In this document: positions 1 through 8,889 of the stretch, in pieces
How positions within the stretch are numbered: position 1 is the stretch's first letter
Layout of the letters: every line of letters starts with the position of its first letter
Assembly: GCF_010731695.1 (NCBI RefSeq)
Contig: NZ_AP022586.1
Location: 2,914,001-2,978,000 of the forward strand
DNA: 64,000 bases
Direction: 5' to 3'
DNA from: Mycolicibacterium litorale
GTDB taxonomy: Bacteria > Actinomycetota > Actinomycetes > Mycobacteriales > Mycobacteriaceae
Notes under the pieces: generated by a model
Told to the model about the DNA's origin: nothing
Databases searched by the model: none
What the model saw: the letters and a program-made list of their open reading frames with translations, nothing else
Translations under genes and position numbers: made by a program

Positions 1-1105
1 CACCCGCGCGCGGGGCGCGCAGCGCGATCATGCCCATGCCGATCGCGGTGATGCCCTCGGCGGCGAACCAGTCCAGCCACTCCCCTCCCCGCCGGGCCGC
101 CTGCTCCGGCGCCTCGCCCGCATCGGAAGTCCACAACGAGACGTAACTGACCGGATCGGCGAGTTCACGCTGCACCACCCAGGCATGCAGGCCGGTACCG
201 GCCAGCCACCCGCTCACCCGCTCACGCCAATCGTCGCCCGCGCGCACGATCCAGTTCGCCATGACGTGGGCGGTCCCGCCTGGCTGCAGATGCGCGCCGA
301 CCTGTTCGATCAGGCTGCGGCACAGGCCATCTCCGACGACGCCGGAATCCCGGTAGATGTAGTCGCGGGCACCGGCGCCGACCACGAACGGCGGATTGGA
401 CACGATCAGGTCGAAACGCTCACCGGCGACCGGCTCGAACAGGCTGCCGCAGCGCAGATCCCACGACATCCCGTTGAGCCGGGCGGTCGCCGCCGCCAGC
501 GCCAGCGCCCTCACGTTCGTGTCGGTGGCGACGATGTCGGCGCAGTGGGCGTCGAGATGCAGCGCCTGGATCCCGCAGCCGGTGCCGAGGTCGAGCGCAC
601 GCCCGACCGGCTCGCGCACCACGGCGCGGGCCAGCGACACCGACGCACCGCCGATGCCCAGGACGTGGTCGCGCCGGACGGCGCCGTCGCGCAGCGCGGA
701 GTCCAGATCGGACACTACGAGAAAGTCTCGGTGCCCGTCGCCATGCGGGCGGATATCCAGGGCCGCCCGGAACGTCCCCCGCGGGGTCGTCGCGAGCACC
801 CCGTTGGCCACCAACCCGTCGGCCCCCGCGGCCGGGAACGCCGCGTCGACGCGTTCCCGCGGTTCTTCTGCGCCGAGCAGGAACAATCGCGCGACGACGG
901 CAAGGGCCGTTCGGTCGCCGGAGGCCCGCTCGGTGGCGCGCAGCGCCGGCCACCACACTCCCCGCGCGAACGCGGCGTCGGCGTCGGCGCCGAGCAGACT
1001 CGACACCCCGTCGGTGGTGAACTCCGCGGCCCGCAGGTCAGCGCCGAGTGCGTCCAGGACGGCGGCGTCGTGCAGCGGGCCGGACGATTCCGGCGGCCGG
1101 GTCAA
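1..1105 (-). CDS. Class I SAM-dependent methyltransferase, N-terminal DUF7059-like domain (3' end outside window)
   Basis: The reading frame is open from a TTG at 1105 down to base 1, so the C-terminus lies outside the window. A helical N-terminal half of about 150 residues precedes a Rossmann methyltransferase domain with the SAM-binding motif [10 protein letters not shown] and the catalytic motif SNPPFVVG. The NPPF motif is typical of enzymes that methylate planar nitrogens in nucleic acid or protein glutamine, so an N-methyltransferase role is likely, but the substrate cannot be read from sequence. The start overlaps the stop of the SRAP gene by TTGA, which implies translational coupling in one minus-strand operon. 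The DUF7059 assignment of the N-terminal half is from memory of similar mycobacterial proteins. Confidence 0.8.
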   Translation of the reverse strand, partial: MTRPPESSGPLHDAAVLDALGADLRAAEFTTDGVSSLLGADADAAFARGVWWPALRATERASGDRTALAVVARLFLLGAEEPRERVDAAFPAAGADGLVANGVLATTPRGTFRAALDIRPHGDGHRDFLVVSDLDSALRDGAVRRDHVLGIGGASVSLARAVVREPVGRALDLGTGCGIQALHLDAHCADIVATDTNVRALALAAATARLNGMSWDLRCGSLFEPVAGERFDLIVSNPPFVVGAGARDYIYRDSGVVGDGLCRSLIEQVGAHLQPGGTAHVMANWIVRAGDDWRERVSGWLAGTGLHAWVVQRELADPVSYVSLWTSDAGEAPEQAARRGGEWLDWFAAEGITAIGMGMIALRAPRAG

Positions 1106-1875
1106 AGCAGGGTGGCCTGTTCGGGTTCCGGTTCGGCGGGCGCGATGAGCTCCGGACCGTTGTTGCGGACGCTGTTGACCAGCCGGGACACCTCACGGAC
1201 TTCGATGCGGTCGAGATCGCCGTGCCCACGCAGCAGCCCCTCGTCGATCGGTGCGTCGGGGTCGAGCCAGCGATCCCAGTCGTCGGCGCTGATGGTCAGC
1301 GGCATGCGGTCGTGAATCTCCGCGAGCGGCCCTGCGGCGTCGGTGGTGATGATCGTGCAGCTCAGCAGCGGCGGCGCCTCCTTCGGCGCACCCTTGGGCC
1401 GCCAGGTGGTCCACAGCCCGGCCATGAACAGCGGTTCGCCGTCGGCCCCGTACATGAAGAACGGAGTCTTCGCCGCCTTCTTGCCCGACCCGCCGTCCGC
1501 CGGGTTCGGCCGCCATTCATACCAGCCGTCCATCGGCACCAGACAGCGCTTGGTCTTGGCGGAGCTGCGGAACGCCGGCGAGGTGGTGACCTTGTCGGCG
1601 CGTGCGTTGATCAGCAGCGGGCCCTTGTTGTCGGGTGTGCCGTCCTCGCCGCTCTTGACCCACGGCGGGATCAATCCCCACCGCATGGACCGCAGCCGGC
1701 GCGTCGACTCGTCGTCGGGTTCGCTGTGCCGTTTGACCACCGTGCTGATCGTGGTGGTCGGTGCGACGTTGTAGTTCGGGCCGGTGTCGTTCGGTGCGGT
1801 GTTGGTCTCGTCGATCGCCTTGATCTTCTCGGCCAGCAGGGCCGGGTCGGTGGTCACTGCGAAACGTCCACACAT
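1102..1875 (-). CDS. SRAP-domain protein (abasic-site / DNA-protein crosslink sensor, HMCES/YedK family)
   Basis: The protein has 257 residues and begins MCGRF, which places the catalytic Cys2 directly after the initiator Met as the family requires; that fixes the start at 1875. Other SRAP landmarks are NYNVAPT, DGWYEW with the active-site Glu, and HDRMPL with the active-site His. Family members form a thiazolidine crosslink with abasic sites in single-stranded DNA and protect them during replication. The gene is the equivalent of Rv3226c and is divergent from aroA, with only 45 bases between the two starts, so the promoters must overlap. The downstream methyltransferase overlaps its stop codon. 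Confidence 0.93.
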   Translation of the reverse strand: MCGRFAVTTDPALLAEKIKAIDETNTAPNDTGPNYNVAPTTTISTVVKRHSEPDDESTRRLRSMRWGLIPPWVKSGEDGTPDNKGPLLINARADKVTTSPAFRSSAKTKRCLVPMDGWYEWRPNPADGGSGKKAAKTPFFMYGADGEPLFMAGLWTTWRPKGAPKEAPPLLSCTIITTDAAGPLAEIHDRMPLTISADDWDRWLDPDAPIDEGLLRGHGDLDRIEVREVSRLVNSVRNNGPELIAPAEPEPEQATLL

Positions 1876-1920
1876 ACCTCCGATAGTGGCACGCGCAGCC
1901 GACAAGGCAGGATGGGAACC

Positions 1921-3231
1921 GTGAACAACTGGCCGGCCCCCTCCACGCCGACCCCCGTCCACGCGACGCTGACGATTCCGGGTTCGAAGTCCCAGACCAA
2001 CCGCGCCCTTGTGCTGGCGGCGCTGGCCACCCCTGCGGGGGCGTCGACGATCAGCGGTGCGCTGCGCAGCCGCGACACCGACCTGATGATCGGCGCGCTG
2101 CAGACGCTCGGCTACGAGGTCGAGTGCGTGGACACCGTCGCATGCGAACTCGTGGTCAGCGGCGCCCTCGCACCGGCTGCCGAAGCCCGAGTCGACTGCG
2201 GGCTGGCCGGTACGGTGCTGCGCTTCCTGCCGCCGGTGGCCGCGCTGAGCACCGAGACCGTCGCGTTCGACGGCGACGAACAGGCCCGCGCCCGCCCGAT
2301 CTCCCCGCTGCTGGCCGGTCTGCGCGCCCTCGGTGTGCACATCGACGGCGACGGTCTGCCCTTCTGCGTACGAGGCGAGGGTGCGGTGGCCGGTGGCACC
2401 GTCGAGATCGACGCCTCGGCGTCCTCACAGTTCGTCTCCGGGCTGATGCTCTCGGGAGCGGCGTTCCGCGACGGGCTGACCATCGTGCACACCGGAGAGT
2501 CGGTCCCGTCGGCGCCACACGTCGCGATGACCGTCAGCATGCTGCGGGACGCGGGTGTCGAGGTCGACGACAGCCGGGCCAACCGGTGGACGGTGCATCC
2601 CGGACCCGTCGCCGCCCGGCAGTGGACCATCGAACCGGACCTGTCCAACGCGGTGCCGTTCCTGGCCGCCGGCGTGGTCAGCGGCGGCGCGGTGCGGGTG
2701 ACCGGCTGGCCCGCCGCGAGCACCCAGCCCGCCGACGCGATCCTCGCCATCCTCGAAAAGCTCGGTGCGGTGGTACGCCAGACCGAGTCGTACCTGGAGG
2801 TGCAGGGCAGCCGGCACTACGACGGATTCGACGCCGATCTGCACGACGTCGGTGAACTCACCCCGGCGGTGGCCGCGCTCGCCGCGGTCGCCGCACCCGG
2901 CGCGGTGTCGCGGCTGCGCGGGGTGGCGCATCTGCGCGGTCACGAGACCGACCGGCTCGCCGCGCTGCGTGCCGAGATCAACGGACTGGGCGGGCAGTGC
3001 GAGGAGACCGACGACGGACTGGTGATCACCGCCACCCCGCTGCACGGTGGCGTCTGGCACTCCTACGCCGACCACCGGATGGCGATGGCCGGCGCGATCG
3101 TCGGATTGCGCACCCCCGGCGTCGAGATCGAGGACATCGCCACCACCGCCAAGACGCTGCCCGAGTTCCCGCAGCTGTGGACCGACATGCTCGCCGGGCA
3201 GACCGGAGCGGACCCCGAGGCAGGCGCTTGA
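1921..3231 (+). CDS. aroA: 3-phosphoshikimate 1-carboxyvinyltransferase (EPSP synthase)
   Basis: This 436-residue enzyme transfers enolpyruvyl from PEP to shikimate-3-phosphate, the sixth step of the shikimate pathway to aromatic amino acids and chorismate. Visible family motifs are [11 protein letters not shown] near the N-terminus, [10 protein letters not shown] in the middle and [10 protein letters not shown] near the C-terminus. The GTG at 1921 gives the N-terminus MNNWPAP, which aligns with the M. tuberculosis protein, and has an AGG-rich sequence upstream. An in-frame ATG at 1912 is the alternative. The stop overlaps the TTG start of rsgA. It corresponds to Rv3227. Confidence 0.95.
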   Translation: MNNWPAPSTPTPVHATLTIPGSKSQTNRALVLAALATPAGASTISGALRSRDTDLMIGALQTLGYEVECVDTVACELVVSGALAPAAEARVDCGLAGTVLRFLPPVAALSTETVAFDGDEQARARPISPLLAGLRALGVHIDGDGLPFCVRGEGAVAGGTVEIDASASSQFVSGLMLSGAAFRDGLTIVHTGESVPSAPHVAMTVSMLRDAGVEVDDSRANRWTVHPGPVAARQWTIEPDLSNAVPFLAAGVVSGGAVRVTGWPAASTQPADAILAILEKLGAVVRQTESYLEVQGSRHYDGFDADLHDVGELTPAVAALAAVAAPGAVSRLRGVAHLRGHETDRLAALRAEINGLGGQCEETDDGLVITATPLHGGVWHSYADHRMAMAGAIVGLRTPGVEIEDIATTAKTLPEFPQLWTDMLAGQTGADPEAGA

Positions 3232-4208
3232 GCCCTCGCGAGTACGACGAGTCCGACGTCCGGGTCCGGCCGGGTCGGGGCTCCCGACCGCGAACGAAGA
3301 CCCGTCCGGACCATGCCGACGCGCGCAGTGCCATGGTCGTGACCGTCGACCGCGGCCGCTGGGGCTGCGCACTCGACCGCGATCCGCAGCGGGTGGTGAC
3401 CGCGATGCGGGCGCGCGAGCTCGGCCGCACCCCGATCGTCGTCGGCGACGACGTGGAAGTGGTCGGCGACCTGACCGGGCGGCCGGACACGCTGGCGCGC
3501 ATCGTGCGGCGCGGCGAACGCCGAAGTGTGTTGCGCCGCACCGCCGATGACACCGATCCGACGGAGCGGGTGGTGGTCGCCAACGCCGACCAACTGCTCA
3601 TCGTCGTCGCGCTGGCCGATCCGCCACCGCGGACCGGCTTCGTCGAACGCGCCCTGATCGCGGCGTACGCCGGTGGCCTGACCCCGATCCTGTGCCTGAC
3701 CAAGAGCGACCTCGCCCCCGCCGAGCCGTTCGCCGCCCAGTTCAGCGACCTGGACCTCACCGTCATCACCGCGGGCCGCGACGATGCGCTCGACCGGGTC
3801 GTCCCGCTGCTGACCGGACAGGTGACCGTGCTACTCGGCCACTCCGGTGTCGGAAAGTCGACTCTGGTCAATCGTCTTGTGCCGCAGGCTGATCGGGCGA
3901 TCGGCGCGGTGAGCGGCGTCGGCAAGGGGCGGCACACGTCGACGCAGTCGGTGGCGCTGCCGCTGGCCGACGACGGCTGGGTGATCGACACCCCGGGCAT
4001 CCGCTCGTTCGGATTGGCCCACATCGCGCCCGAAGACGTGTTGCTGGCGTTCTCCGATCTGGCCGAGGCGATCGCCGACTGTCCACGCGGCTGCGGGCAC
4101 ATGGGTCCGCCTGCCGACCCGGAGTGCGCACTCGACGAGCTCACCGGCGCCGCGGCGGGCCGGGTGGCCGCCGCCCGTCACCTGCTCGGAGCGCTCAACG
4201 ACGCATGA
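3228..4208 (+). CDS. rsgA: Ribosome small-subunit GTPase RsgA (circularly permuted GTPase)
   Basis: The 326-residue protein has an N-terminal OB-like region, then a circularly permuted GTPase domain in which [13 protein letters not shown] and the specificity motif TKSD come before the P-loop GHSGVGKST and the G3 motif [11 protein letters not shown]-terminal zinc-binding cluster reads [16 protein letters not shown]. RsgA binds the 30S subunit and uses GTP hydrolysis in its late maturation. The chosen TTG start overlaps the aroA stop (TTGA) and gives the N-terminus [11 protein letters not shown], which matches the known Rv3228 start. The stop overlaps the next gene by ATGA, so aroA, rsgA and the methyltransferase form a coupled operon. 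Confidence 0.93.
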   Translation: MSPREYDESDVRVRPGRGSRPRTKTRPDHADARSAMVVTVDRGRWGCALDRDPQRVVTAMRARELGRTPIVVGDDVEVVGDLTGRPDTLARIVRRGERRSVLRRTADDTDPTERVVVANADQLLIVVALADPPPRTGFVERALIAAYAGGLTPILCLTKSDLAPAEPFAAQFSDLDLTVITAGRDDALDRVVPLLTGQVTVLLGHSGVGKSTLVNRLVPQADRAIGAVSGVGKGRHTSTQSVALPLADDGWVIDTPGIRSFGLAHIAPEDVLLAFSDLAEAIADCPRGCGHMGPPADPECALDELTGAAAGRVAAARHLLGALNDA

Positions 4209-4855
4209 GCGGCGGATATCTCGACGACACCCGCGCCCCTTACGACGCGACGGCGGCTGCATACGCCGAACGCTTCCACCACTGGCTCGACCGCAAGCCG
4301 CTCGAGCTCGCGGTGCTGCAGGCGTTCGCCGGGCTGACCGGACCCGGCGGACCCATCCTCGACGTCGGCTGCGGGACCGGGGCGACCACCGCGATCCTCG
4401 CGGGCCACGGCGCTGCGGTGACCGGAATCGACCTGTCCCCCAACATGATCGGTGAAGCGCGAAAGTTCAACCCGGAGCTGGACTTCCGCATCGGCTCGAT
4501 GACCGCACTCGACGTCGACGACGCATCCGTCACCGGCGTGTGCGCGTGGTATTCGGTGATCCACATCCCCGACGAAGGCCTCGGCGCCGTCTTCGCCGAA
4601 TTCCGCCGGGTGTTGCGGCCCGGCGGGTTTCTGCTGCTCGCGTTCCAGGTCGGCGACCGACCACGCATCCTCGACGAGGCGTTCGGCCGGACGGTGTCCC
4701 TGGTCTTCCACCGTCGCACCCCGGCGCAGGTCGTCGCGGCGTGCCTGTCGCACGGATTCACCCCCTACGTCGAGATGGTGCGTGAACCCGACGACGACGG
4801 GCTGGAGTCGACACCGCAGGGCTTCGTGATCGTGCGCAAACCCACAGCACCCTGA
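4205..4855 (+). CDS. SAM-dependent methyltransferase (class I)
   Basis: This 216-residue protein carries SAM motif I ILDVGCGTGATT (about residues 57-68), the acidic loop GIDLSPNM, and the post-I region typical of Methyltransf_11/25 enzymes, with RRVLRPGGFLLLAFQ as motif III. The substrate is not evident; small molecules such as quinones or lipids are common for this family. The ATG overlaps the rsgA stop (ATGA) and it is the last gene of the aroA-rsgA operon. It is not part of the M. tuberculosis gene order as I remember it, where desA3 follows directly after the GTPase gene. Confidence 0.85.
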   Translation: MSGGYLDDTRAPYDATAAAYAERFHHWLDRKPLELAVLQAFAGLTGPGGPILDVGCGTGATTAILAGHGAAVTGIDLSPNMIGEARKFNPELDFRIGSMTALDVDDASVTGVCAWYSVIHIPDEGLGAVFAEFRRVLRPGGFLLLAFQVGDRPRILDEAFGRTVSLVFHRRTPAQVVAACLSHGFTPYVEMVREPDDDGLESTPQGFVIVRKPTAP

Positions 4856-4949
4856 CAGCACGACACGGAAAGCCGCGCGGCGTGTGCGGGGTTGCACGAA
4901 CGGGCACACAGAACACGTCGATGCCACTATTTCAGAAGGAGAATCGACC

Positions 4950-5810
4950 TTGAGCAACGCTCCCACCATCACCCTGAACGACGGTGCGCAGATCCCACAG
5001 CTGGGATTCGGCGTCTACCAGATCAAACCCGACGAGACGGCCAAAGCGGTCAAGACGGCACTCGACATCGGCTACCGCCACATCGACACCGCCGAGATGT
5101 ACCGCAACGAGCGCGGCGTCGGCCAGGGCATCCGAGACGCCGGAGTCGAACGCTCCGAGGTGTTCATCACCAGCAAGCTCAACAACGGGTTCCACCGGCC
5201 CGACGACGCGCGTCGCGCCTTCGACCAGACGTTGAGCGAGTTGGGTTTCGACGGTGCGGACGGGTATGTCGACCTGTTCCTGATCCACTGGCCGCTTCCG
5301 ACGCTCTACGACGGCGACTTCGTGTCGACGTGGCAGACCCTCGAGGAGTTCAAGAAGGACGGCCGCGCCCGCAGCATCGGCGTCTCGAACTTCCAGGTCG
5401 ACCATCTGGAACGGCTCGCCCGTGAGACGGAGACGGTGCCCGCGGTCAACCAGATCGAGGTGCACCCGTACTTCACCAACGAGGCGGTGCGCGCCTACGG
5501 CGCCGAGCACGGAATCGCGACCGAGGCGTGGTCCCCGATCGCGCAGGGCCAGGTCCTCGACGACGCCGTCGTCACCCGCATCGCCGAGGCGACCGGGAAG
5601 ACCCCGGCCCAGGTGGTGCTGCGCTGGCACATCCAGCGCGGCGACATCGTGTTCCCCAAATCGGTGACGCCCCAGCGGATCGAGGAGAACTTCGCACTGT
5701 TCGACTTCGAACTGGGCGATGACGACGTCCAGGCGTTGGCCGGCCTCGACAAGGGTGAGCCAGGCCGCACCGGGCCCAACCCGGACACGTTCGACTACAT
5801 CCCCGACTGA
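4950..5810 (+). CDS. Aldo/keto reductase (2,5-diketo-D-gluconate reductase-like)
   Basis: This 286-residue protein has the aldo/keto reductase (beta/alpha)8 signatures: GFGVYQIKP, the catalytic Asp and Tyr in HIDTAEMYRNE, the Lys in FITSKLNN and the His in FLIHWPLP. Near the C-terminus FPKSVTPQRI is the NADPH-phosphate binding motif. It should reduce carbonyl substrates with NADPH; the physiological substrate is unknown, and detoxification of dicarbonyls such as methylglyoxal is a family role. The TTG start is chosen because a strong AGAAGGAG ribosome site lies about eight bases upstream. A long hairpin follows the stop. Confidence 0.92.
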   Translation: MSNAPTITLNDGAQIPQLGFGVYQIKPDETAKAVKTALDIGYRHIDTAEMYRNERGVGQGIRDAGVERSEVFITSKLNNGFHRPDDARRAFDQTLSELGFDGADGYVDLFLIHWPLPTLYDGDFVSTWQTLEEFKKDGRARSIGVSNFQVDHLERLARETETVPAVNQIEVHPYFTNEAVRAYGAEHGIATEAWSPIAQGQVLDDAVVTRIAEATGKTPAQVVLRWHIQRGDIVFPKSVTPQRIEENFALFDFELGDDDVQALAGLDKGEPGRTGPNPDTFDYIPD

Positions 5811-5822
5811 CCCCGGAAACGC

Positions 5823-5878
5823 CGAGACTGCGGGGAGATCGCCGATTCCGATGGAATCGCGATCTCCCCGCAGTCTCG
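5823..5878. terminator. Long perfect hairpin, probable bidirectional terminator
   Basis: A 20-bp perfect inverted repeat (5823-5842 with 5859-5878) encloses a further 6-bp stem (5844-5849 with 5853-5858) around a 3-base loop, with one unpaired base between the two. It sits between the convergent ends of the aldo/keto reductase and desaturase genes and could stop transcription from both sides. There is no clear T-tract, as is usual in mycobacteria. Confidence 0.8.
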
Positions 5879-5884
5879 ATGCGT

Positions 5885-7126
5885 CTAAGCGGCGAGCGCC
5901 GCGCGCGCCTCGCGCTTCTCGCGACGACGTGCCCGCACCGCGGCGATCGACGACTTGAGGCCGCGCCGCTGAGTCGGCTCGAGCTCGGCGAACATCCGCT
6001 CGCTGCGGGTCTCGGGCGCGTTGTCGGCGGTGTCGCGCAGGTACTTGTCCGGCAGCGACAGCTTGGCGATGGTCCGCCAGCTCTTGCCGTACTGCACCAG
6101 GAACGACCCGGTGGTGTAGGGCAGGTCGTACTTGTCGCACACCTGCTGCACCCGCAGGGAGATTTCGTGCAACCGGTTGCTCGGCAGGTCCGGGAACAGG
6201 TGGTGCTCGATCTGGTGGCACAGGTTGCCGCTCATGAAGCGCAGCAGCCAGCCGCCGGTGAAGTTGGCGCTGCCCAGCATCTGACGCAGGTACCACTGCC
6301 CCTTGGACTCACCGACCATGTCGGTCTTGGTGAACTTCTCGGCGCCGTCGGGGAAGTGGCCGCAGAAGATCACCGCGTTGGCCCAGACGTTGCGGATGAC
6401 GTTGGCCACCGCGTTGGCGGTCAGCGTCGACCGGTACGTCGCGTGCGGCGACAGCGCCGTCACGGCGGGCCACGCCACGTAGTCCTTGGCCAGCTGCGCA
6501 CCCGCCTTGGCGGCGAATTCGCGTGCCCGGATCTTGCTTTCGTCCCGGTTGTCGCGGCCCTTGAAGATCTTGCCGAGCTCGACGTGCTGCAGTCCGACAC
6601 CCCACTCGAACCCGATGGCGAGGATGGTGTTGTAGAGCAGGTTGCCGAGGTTGAACGGCTTCCACTTCACGTCGCGGGTGACGCGGATGAGGCCGTAGCC
6701 CACATCGTCGTCCATGCCGAGGATGTTGGTGTACTTGTGATGCATGAAGTTGTGGGTGAACCGCCAGTGCTTGGAGGCTCCGCCCATGTCCCACTCCCAC
6801 GACGACGAGTGGATCTCCGGATCGTTCATCCAGTCCCACTGGCCGTGCATGACGTTGTGGCCGATCTCCATGTTCTCGATGATCTTGGCCACGCCCAGGG
6901 TCGCGGTGCCGGCCCACCAGGCCGAACGACGGGAGCTGGCGGCCAGCAGGAGCCGGCCGGTCACTTCGAGTGCCCGCTGCGCCGCGATGGTGCGACGGAT
7001 ATAGCGCGAATCGCGCTCACCGAGGGAGTCTTCGATGTCTTGCCTGATCGTGTCGAGTTCGACACCCAGGCTCTCGATGTCGGCGTCGGTGAGATGTGCG
7101 AATTCGGGTACGTCTGTGATTGCCAT
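5885..7126 (-). CDS. desA3: Membrane acyl-CoA desaturase (DesA3-like, stearoyl-CoA delta-9)
   Basis: The 413-residue integral membrane di-iron desaturase has the three histidine boxes: HNVMH (about 90-94), HNFMHH (125-130) and HQIEHH (near 306). Family members insert a delta-9 double bond into stearoyl-CoA, giving oleate for phospholipids and storage lipids. The downstream minus-strand order reductase gene (upstream, 7209-8339) then desaturase matches Rv3230c-Rv3229c, which work together as an electron-transfer pair. An AAGGAGG ribosome site precedes the ATG. The promoter region carries the operator-like element at 7146-7167, shared with the reductase gene, which suggests lipid-responsive co-repression. 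Confidence 0.93.
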   Translation of the reverse strand: MAITDVPEFAHLTDADIESLGVELDTIRQDIEDSLGERDSRYIRRTIAAQRALEVTGRLLLAASSRRSAWWAGTATLGVAKIIENMEIGHNVMHGQWDWMNDPEIHSSSWEWDMGGASKHWRFTHNFMHHKYTNILGMDDDVGYGLIRVTRDVKWKPFNLGNLLYNTILAIGFEWGVGLQHVELGKIFKGRDNRDESKIRAREFAAKAGAQLAKDYVAWPAVTALSPHATYRSTLTANAVANVIRNVWANAVIFCGHFPDGAEKFTKTDMVGESKGQWYLRQMLGSANFTGGWLLRFMSGNLCHQIEHHLFPDLPSNRLHEISLRVQQVCDKYDLPYTTGSFLVQYGKSWRTIAKLSLPDKYLRDTADNAPETRSERMFAELEPTQRRGLKSSIAAVRARRREKREARAALAA

Positions 7127-7145
7127 CCTGGCGCCTCCTTCCTCT

Positions 7146-7167
7146 ACCTACGGTAGCGTAACCTACG
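7146..7167. promoter_or_regulatory. Operator-like element upstream of desA3
   Basis: This 22-bp element matches the one at 8342-8363 in 20 of 22 positions, both lying just upstream of a gene of the desaturase system. Next to it, 7159-7167 and 7172-7180 form a 9-bp inverted repeat (TAACCTACG / CGTAGGTTA). Such repeats are typical of TetR-family binding sites. The regulator is not encoded nearby; a DesT- or MadR-like acyl-CoA sensor is an inference. Confidence 0.65.
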
Positions 7168-7208
7168 AAGCCGTAGGTTACCAGTGGGTAACCGCTGAAC
7201 GGCCACTA

Positions 7209-8339
7209 CTAAACGTCGAGCACACAATCGCCGGAAGCGGCGGAGACGCAGGTCTGGATCCGGTTACCCGGTTCGTGTTCCACGCCGGTGCGCAGGTCGC
7301 GGACGTGGCCCTCGACCAGGCCGACGACACACGACTGGCAGATGCCCATGCGGCAGCCGAACGGCATCTGGATGCCGACCTTCTCCCCGGCGTCCATCAG
7401 CGAGGTGGCCGCATCGGCTTCGACGGTCTTGCCGCTGCGCGCGAACTGCACCGTTCCGCCCTGCCCGTGCGGCGCGGCCTTGGTCACCGCGAACCGCTCC
7501 AGGTACAGCCGGTCAGCGATGCCGGCCCGTTCCCACACCTTCTCGCCGTCGTTGAGCATGCCTTCGGGGCCACACGCCCAGGTGTGCCGCTCCCGCCAGT
7601 CGGGCACGATCTCGTCGAGCCGGGACAGGTCGAGACGGCCCTGGGTCCGGGTGGTCCGCAGGTGCAGGCGGTAACCGTCGTGGCTGCCCTCCAGAGCGGC
7701 CAACTCCGAGGCGAACATCACGTCGGACTCGGTCGGCGCCGAGTGGACATGGACCACATCGGTGATCTGGTCCCGGCGCGCCAGCGTGCGCAGCATCGAC
7801 ATCACCGGGGTGATCCCGGACCCACCGGTCAGAAACAGCACCGAGGCCGGCGCCGGATCGGGCATGACGAAATTGCCCTGCGGCGCGGCCAACCGCACGA
7901 TCGTGCCGGGCGCCACGCCGCCGACCAGGTGAGTCGACAGGAACCCCTCGGGCATGGCCTTCACCGTGATCGTGATGGTCCGGCCCCCGCTGCGCGGGCT
8001 CGAGGTCAGCGAGTAGCTCCGCCAGCGCCACCGGCCGTCGATCAGCAATCCGATCCCGATGTACTGGCCTGGTTGGTAGTCGAACGTGAAGCCCCAGCCG
8101 GGTTTGATCACCAGGGTCGCGGAGTCCTCGGTCTCCCGTCGGACGTCGATGACGCGACCACGCAACTCGCGGGCCGACCACAACGGATTCGCCAACTGCA
8201 GATAGTCGTCGGGCAGCAACGGCGTGGTGATCTTGGCCGCGATCTTGCGCAGCGCATGGATCGCGGGATGCTTCGCGGGAACGTCGGGGCGCACCGTGTC
8301 GGCCACTTTGGCCGAGACTTTGACGTGACTCTTGGCCAT
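7209..8339 (-). CDS. Ferredoxin-NADP reductase-type oxidoreductase with C-terminal 2Fe-2S domain (DesA3 partner)
   Basis: This 376-residue protein is a class of flavin reductase fused to a plant-type ferredoxin. It has the FAD motif [13 protein letters not shown], the NAD(P)-binding motif [15 protein letters not shown], and a C-terminal 2Fe-2S cluster with CRMGICQSC and a distal Cys in the last 12 residues. The equivalent Rv3230c passes electrons from NADPH to the DesA3 desaturase. The gene lies directly upstream of desA3 with an 82-base gap containing its own promoter region, so the two may be transcribed together or separately under the same control. No clear Shine-Dalgarno sequence precedes the ATG at 8339, since the operator-like element ends three bases away. 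Confidence 0.9.
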   Translation of the reverse strand: MAKSHVKVSAKVADTVRPDVPAKHPAIHALRKIAAKITTPLLPDDYLQLANPLWSARELRGRVIDVRRETEDSATLVIKPGWGFTFDYQPGQYIGIGLLIDGRWRWRSYSLTSSPRSGGRTITITVKAMPEGFLSTHLVGGVAPGTIVRLAAPQGNFVMPDPAPASVLFLTGGSGITPVMSMLRTLARRDQITDVVHVHSAPTESDVMFASELAALEGSHDGYRLHLRTTRTQGRLDLSRLDEIVPDWRERHTWACGPEGMLNDGEKVWERAGIADRLYLERFAVTKAAPHGQGGTVQFARSGKTVEADAATSLMDAGEKVGIQMPFGCRMGICQSCVVGLVEGHVRDLRTGVEHEPGNRIQTCVSAASGDCVLDV

Positions 8340-8341
8340 GA

Positions 8342-8363
8342 ACCTACGGTACCGTAACTTACG
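8342..8363. promoter_or_regulatory. Operator-like element abutting the reductase start codon
   Basis: This is the second copy of the 22-bp element (20/22 matches to 7146-7167). It contains the perfect 12-bp palindrome TACGGTACCGTA (8345-8356) and ends three bases from the start codon. A repressor bound here would cover the translation start or a very short leader. Confidence 0.65.
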
Positions 8364-8378
8364 GTTCCGTATCCAGCC

Positions 8379-8876
8379 CTAGAGCAGGTCGAGCAGGAAT
8401 GGCAGCTCCTGCGGGGCGTACCAGGCGAGGTCGTGATCTTGCGCGTCGCCGACCGTCAGTTCGGCGTCCTCGTCGCCGAAGTCCGCGATGTCCACGGCGT
8501 TGATCGCGAGCCGGACCGCGCTCTCGGCATCCGCGTTGTCGACGTAGGCGGCGATCACGTCGGAGTAGGCGACGGGGCTCGTCAGGCGCACCACCGCCTC
8601 GTCCAGATCGGGCCGGGCCGCCGCGTCCTCGACGTCGACGACCAGGACCGCCCGCCGCGGCGGCAGGCTCGCACCTTCGTCGGCGGCCAGCAGCCGCAGC
8701 GAGGCGAGCGCGGCGTCCCGCAGTGCCACTTCGGCCAGTTCGTCGTCGTCACCCTCGGCGTACGACTCGCGCAACGCCGGCGTGACCGCGAACGCCGTCC
8801 CGTTCACCGCGTGCAGCGACCGGTCGGCGACGAGCTGGCTGAGCATGGCGAGGGTCGCCGGGATGTAGACGCGCAT
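8379..8876 (-). CDS. DUF6912-type conserved hypothetical protein
   Basis: This 165-residue acidic protein begins MRVYIPAT and ends QELPFLLDLL; both ends are characteristic of a conserved actinobacterial family equivalent to Rv3231c. It has no signal peptide and no membrane segment, and no catalytic motif can be recognised. It lies between the reductase and the transporter on the same strand, with 39 and 13 bases to its neighbours. The function is unknown; I infer a soluble cytoplasmic protein. The family assignment is from memory of the conserved gene order. Confidence 0.8.
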   Translation of the reverse strand: MRVYIPATLAMLSQLVADRSLHAVNGTAFAVTPALRESYAEGDDDELAEVALRDAALASLRLLAADEGASLPPRRAVLVVDVEDAAARPDLDEAVVRLTSPVAYSDVIAAYVDNADAESAVRLAINAVDIADFGDEDAELTVGDAQDHDLAWYAPQELPFLLDLL

Positions 8877-8889
8877 CCCGCGAGACTAA

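Noticed and set aside
185..1315. Long plus-strand open frames over the first 1.3 kb
   Set aside because: The minus-strand frame carries SAM and NPPF motifs; the plus-strand frames are shadows produced by GC-rich codon bias.
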